Below are positions 62,458-64,000 of a stretch of DNA of 64,000 nucleotides, piece after piece. The translations under genes and the position numbers were made by a program. The notes under the pieces were generated by a model. That model had not been told where the DNA came from, did not search any database, and saw nothing but the letters and a program-made list of their open reading frames with translations. The DNA is taken from NCBI GenBank assembly GCA_018267385.1, contig JAFDYN010000009.1, positions 161,959 through 225,958 of the forward strand, written 5' to 3'. Within the stretch, counting starts at the first letter, position 1; every line of letters begins with the position of its first letter. This DNA comes from Bacteroidota bacterium. GTDB taxonomy: Bacteria; Bacteroidota; Bacteroidia; Chitinophagales; LD1.

Positions 62458-63642
62458 TTAATGACTCACCGTCGGCACCATGCCGCGGATACCCATATCC
62501 ACTACATTCTCACCGCTGAGCGCATCCCATTTACCATTGCCATTGAGGTCTTGCCACTCAAAGCTTTTGTTGGTAGAGAGTCCTACTGTCACGACGATAT
62601 CCTGAGTCTCATTGCCGGTGATGGTCAGGCTACCGGGCTGAAACCCAGCGGTCACTACGCATGACCCTGCAGGTATCGGAGAAGTAGCAGAAATTGGATT
62701 TACTACAGTCGTAGACTGCGCCTGGCCGGTTTGAGTAAAGGTCTGAGAGTAACCGTAAGCAGAGAGGTCGATCTTCTCCTCCGCACCCCAATAACCTTGC
62801 AGTTTATTCCCGTTTACTGTGATAGACTGGGTATTGATGGTATAGCTCGACAAGAAAGTATTGTAACCTACAAAGCTTGCTATAGTACATGGAAAGTCCT
62901 GATGAATAGGAACCGCTACTGAGTTATAGTACAGAGTGGTATCTACTCGGAATGTCACATCATAATTCTGATATGCCAGGGAGACCCGAAGGTATTGATA
63001 TGTACCGGGCGGCACACTGTCCAGTTCTACTGAGTAAATAACGTCTCCTGTATTTCCTTTCGCTTCCTGCGTGAAATCGATAGCCTCTGCTCCGCCTGCA
63101 GTTGTTGTAGCTGTTTTGTAAAGGATGGCACCAGCGCCGAGTGCGGTATTTGCATTTTGCGCCAGCTCTATATAATGCGAAGCCATTATGTGAAATATCG
63201 GACTTTGCCCTGCATGTCCGGATGGCAACGTTGACATATTGCCAAAGTTATCCAGCCGCGCTTGTGTAGAGTCCATTTTATACTTAAACACAAGGCGTGG
63301 ATGATAAGTGGTTATTGCAAAATTCAGGCTGTTGGAGACTTTAGACCCTGTAACCACTGCGATTGTCGCTGATCCCACGGTGCTGACATCAGCTGCGGTA
63401 ATAGCAGCCCTCAATTTTGTACTACTTATAAAAGTGGTAGTGCGTTGAGCTCCGTTCCACGTCACAGTTGATTGCCCTGATACAAAATTGGTTCCGGTCA
63501 CTATCAGGTCAAACGCGGGGCTTCCCGCGTTTATAGAGACAGGGCTTAGAGATGATATGGTCATGGATGACGAGTCCTTTTTGCAAGAAGTAAGGATCAA
63601 TATAAGGGATAGGACGGCGCCTATGATGATACTTTTACGCAT
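62458..63642 (-). CDS. IPT/TIG-domain lipoprotein of unknown function
   Basis: The 394-residue lipoprotein has a lipobox ILTSCKKD (Cys20). The first 105 residues form an IPT/TIG Ig-like domain (SLSPVSINAGSPAFDLIVTGTNFVSGQSTVTWNG, STKLRAAITAADVSTVGSATIAV). The larger C-terminal domain begins HPRLVFKYKMDSTQARLDNFG and is beta-rich. It contains VDTTLYYNSVAVPIHQDFP and an acidic, possibly calcium-binding EWQDLNGNGKWDALSGEN segment close to the end. I do not recognise the second domain. The gene is preceded by a candidate ECF promoter and a hairpin with a T run. Confidence 0.78.
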   Translation of the reverse strand: MRKSIIIGAVLSLILILTSCKKDSSSMTISSLSPVSINAGSPAFDLIVTGTNFVSGQSTVTWNGAQRTTTFISSTKLRAAITAADVSTVGSATIAVVTGSKVSNSLNFAITTYHPRLVFKYKMDSTQARLDNFGNMSTLPSGHAGQSPIFHIMASHYIELAQNANTALGAGAILYKTATTTAGGAEAIDFTQEAKGNTGDVIYSVELDSVPPGTYQYLRVSLAYQNYDVTFRVDTTLYYNSVAVPIHQDFPCTIASFVGYNTFLSSYTINTQSITVNGNKLQGYWGAEEKIDLSAYGYSQTFTQTGQAQSTTVVNPISATSPIPAGSCVVTAGFQPGSLTITGNETQDIVVTVGLSTNKSFEWQDLNGNGKWDALSGENVVDMGIRGMVPTVSH

Positions 63643-63689
63643 TATGTGTATGGTTGTCAGGCAATATTAAACCTTCTCGGTCCATAAAC

Positions 63690-63719
63690 AAAAAATCCCC
63701 CCGGCTCTGACCGGAGGGA
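63690..63719 (-). terminator. Hairpin plus T run within the leader of the IPT/TIG lipoprotein gene
   Basis: On the minus strand TCCCTCCGG and CCGGGGGGA pair over 9 bp (one U-G wobble) around a TCAGAG loop, followed by T6. It has intrinsic-terminator form but lies about 50 bp upstream of the ATG and downstream of the likely promoter. It would therefore end a very short RNA or act as an attenuator. Confidence 0.65.
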
Positions 63720-63756
63720 CACCAAACCTAGTTTAACCCTTAAAACTAAACTCTGA

Positions 63757-63789
63757 CTATAAGACGTGCGAAAAGGCCGTCACAGTTGC
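63757..63789 (-). promoter_or_regulatory. Candidate ECF sigma factor promoter
   Basis: On the minus strand GCAAC (63789-63785) and CGTCTTATAG (63766-63757) are 18 bp apart. The -35 AAC and -10 CGTC cores are typical of ECF sigma promoters, unlike the TTTG/TAnnTTTG boxes elsewhere in the window. Confidence 0.4.
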
Positions 63790-64000
63790 AAAACCATATG
63801 GTTTAACGCATAATTAACGATTCTGACAAAATTATGACATTTAACCAATTGGATTCATTTTGTAGATAACACATTATCAGTAAATTACAAGAACATCTAA
63901 CCGATTAATGGCGTTTATTGTAAACCAAATTGGCGCGAAAATGTTTAGGGTTTATCGCCCAATCGCCCTATTATTGCCTACTAAACAACCAAACAACTAT

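Larger units (their letters stand above)
63643..64000. other. Non-coding upstream region at the window edge
   Basis: No plausible gene is visible in these 358 bp. Going leftward on the minus strand it holds an AT-rich stretch (64000-63800), a candidate ECF-type promoter (63789-63757), a short stem, and a GC-rich hairpin with a T run (63719-63690). Then come about 45 bp before the lipoprotein ATG. The far AT-rich part shows nothing I can assign. Confidence 0.6.

Noticed and set aside
1..64000. Anti-phage, toxin-antitoxin, prophage or biosynthetic gene cluster
   Set aside because: I looked for nucleases, helicases, reverse transcriptases, small toxin pairs, integrases and NRPS/PKS motifs and saw none; the only phage-like hint is the short coiled-coil remnant at 54.4 kb.

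Overview
The window looks like a chromosomal segment of a Bacteroidota bacterium, most likely of the Chitinophagaceae/Chitinophagales type. The reasons are seven proteins ending in type IX secretion (T9SS) C-terminal sorting domains, SprB-type repeats, many 'SC'-lipobox lipoproteins, a TonB-dependent receptor, DUF4465, DUF5522 and DUF2147 family proteins, promoter-like TTTG / TAnnTTTG boxes, and an almost complete lack of Shine-Dalgarno sequences. Base composition is near 50% G+C by eye. I see no rRNA, tRNA, transposase, integrase or CRISPR array. Coding density is high and most transcription units are short.

Layout. 1-12.4 kb holds cell-wall and surface functions (MltD transglycosylase, a GT2 glycosyltransferase, a peptide-type ABC binding lipoprotein, a beta-barrel protein, a CpsB-like PHP phosphatase, a T9SS protein) plus hutI and aroC. 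12.5-26.8 kb holds a secreted M4 protease, an APC amino-acid permease, an NlpC/P60 hydrolase, a thioredoxin-fold pair, an M23 peptidase, an orphan histidine kinase, kdsB (apparently starting at CTG) and two more T9SS proteins. 27-28.6 kb holds a rhomboid protease overlapping a threonine aldolase.

28.6-36.4 kb is the most interesting block: a minus-strand cobalamin riboswitch followed by seven co-directional genes. In transcription order these are a T9SS DUF4465 protein, a second T9SS 'cell surface' protein, a 60-residue Cys-rich DUF5522 protein, a BtuB-like TonB receptor, a BtuG-like beta-propeller lipoprotein, a BtuF-like binding lipoprotein and a BtuC-like permease. Six of them are chained by 4-bp ATGA/GTGA overlaps. 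No BtuD ATPase follows. I read this as a vitamin B12 capture and uptake operon whose outermost components are delivered by T9SS.

36.5-42.4 kb is one giant gene (1946 aa) for an M43 metalloprotease with three PKD domains and twelve SprB repeats arranged as four copies of a three-repeat cassette. 42.5-54.3 kb holds a GT39/PAP2 pair, glycosidases (GH20, GH92), a metallophosphatase, a CAP-domain protein, a GlxA/AraC regulator, and an AHSA1/VOC pair. 54.3-64 kb holds a decayed gene tail, a secreted protein, a polysaccharide flippase, a G8-like secreted protein, thymidine kinase, an alkaline-phosphatase-superfamily hydrolase, a sirtuin, a nitronate monooxygenase and an IPT/TIG lipoprotein with an unusual leader. 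Several genes carry a -7-like box only 4-6 nt before the ATG, suggesting leaderless mRNAs.
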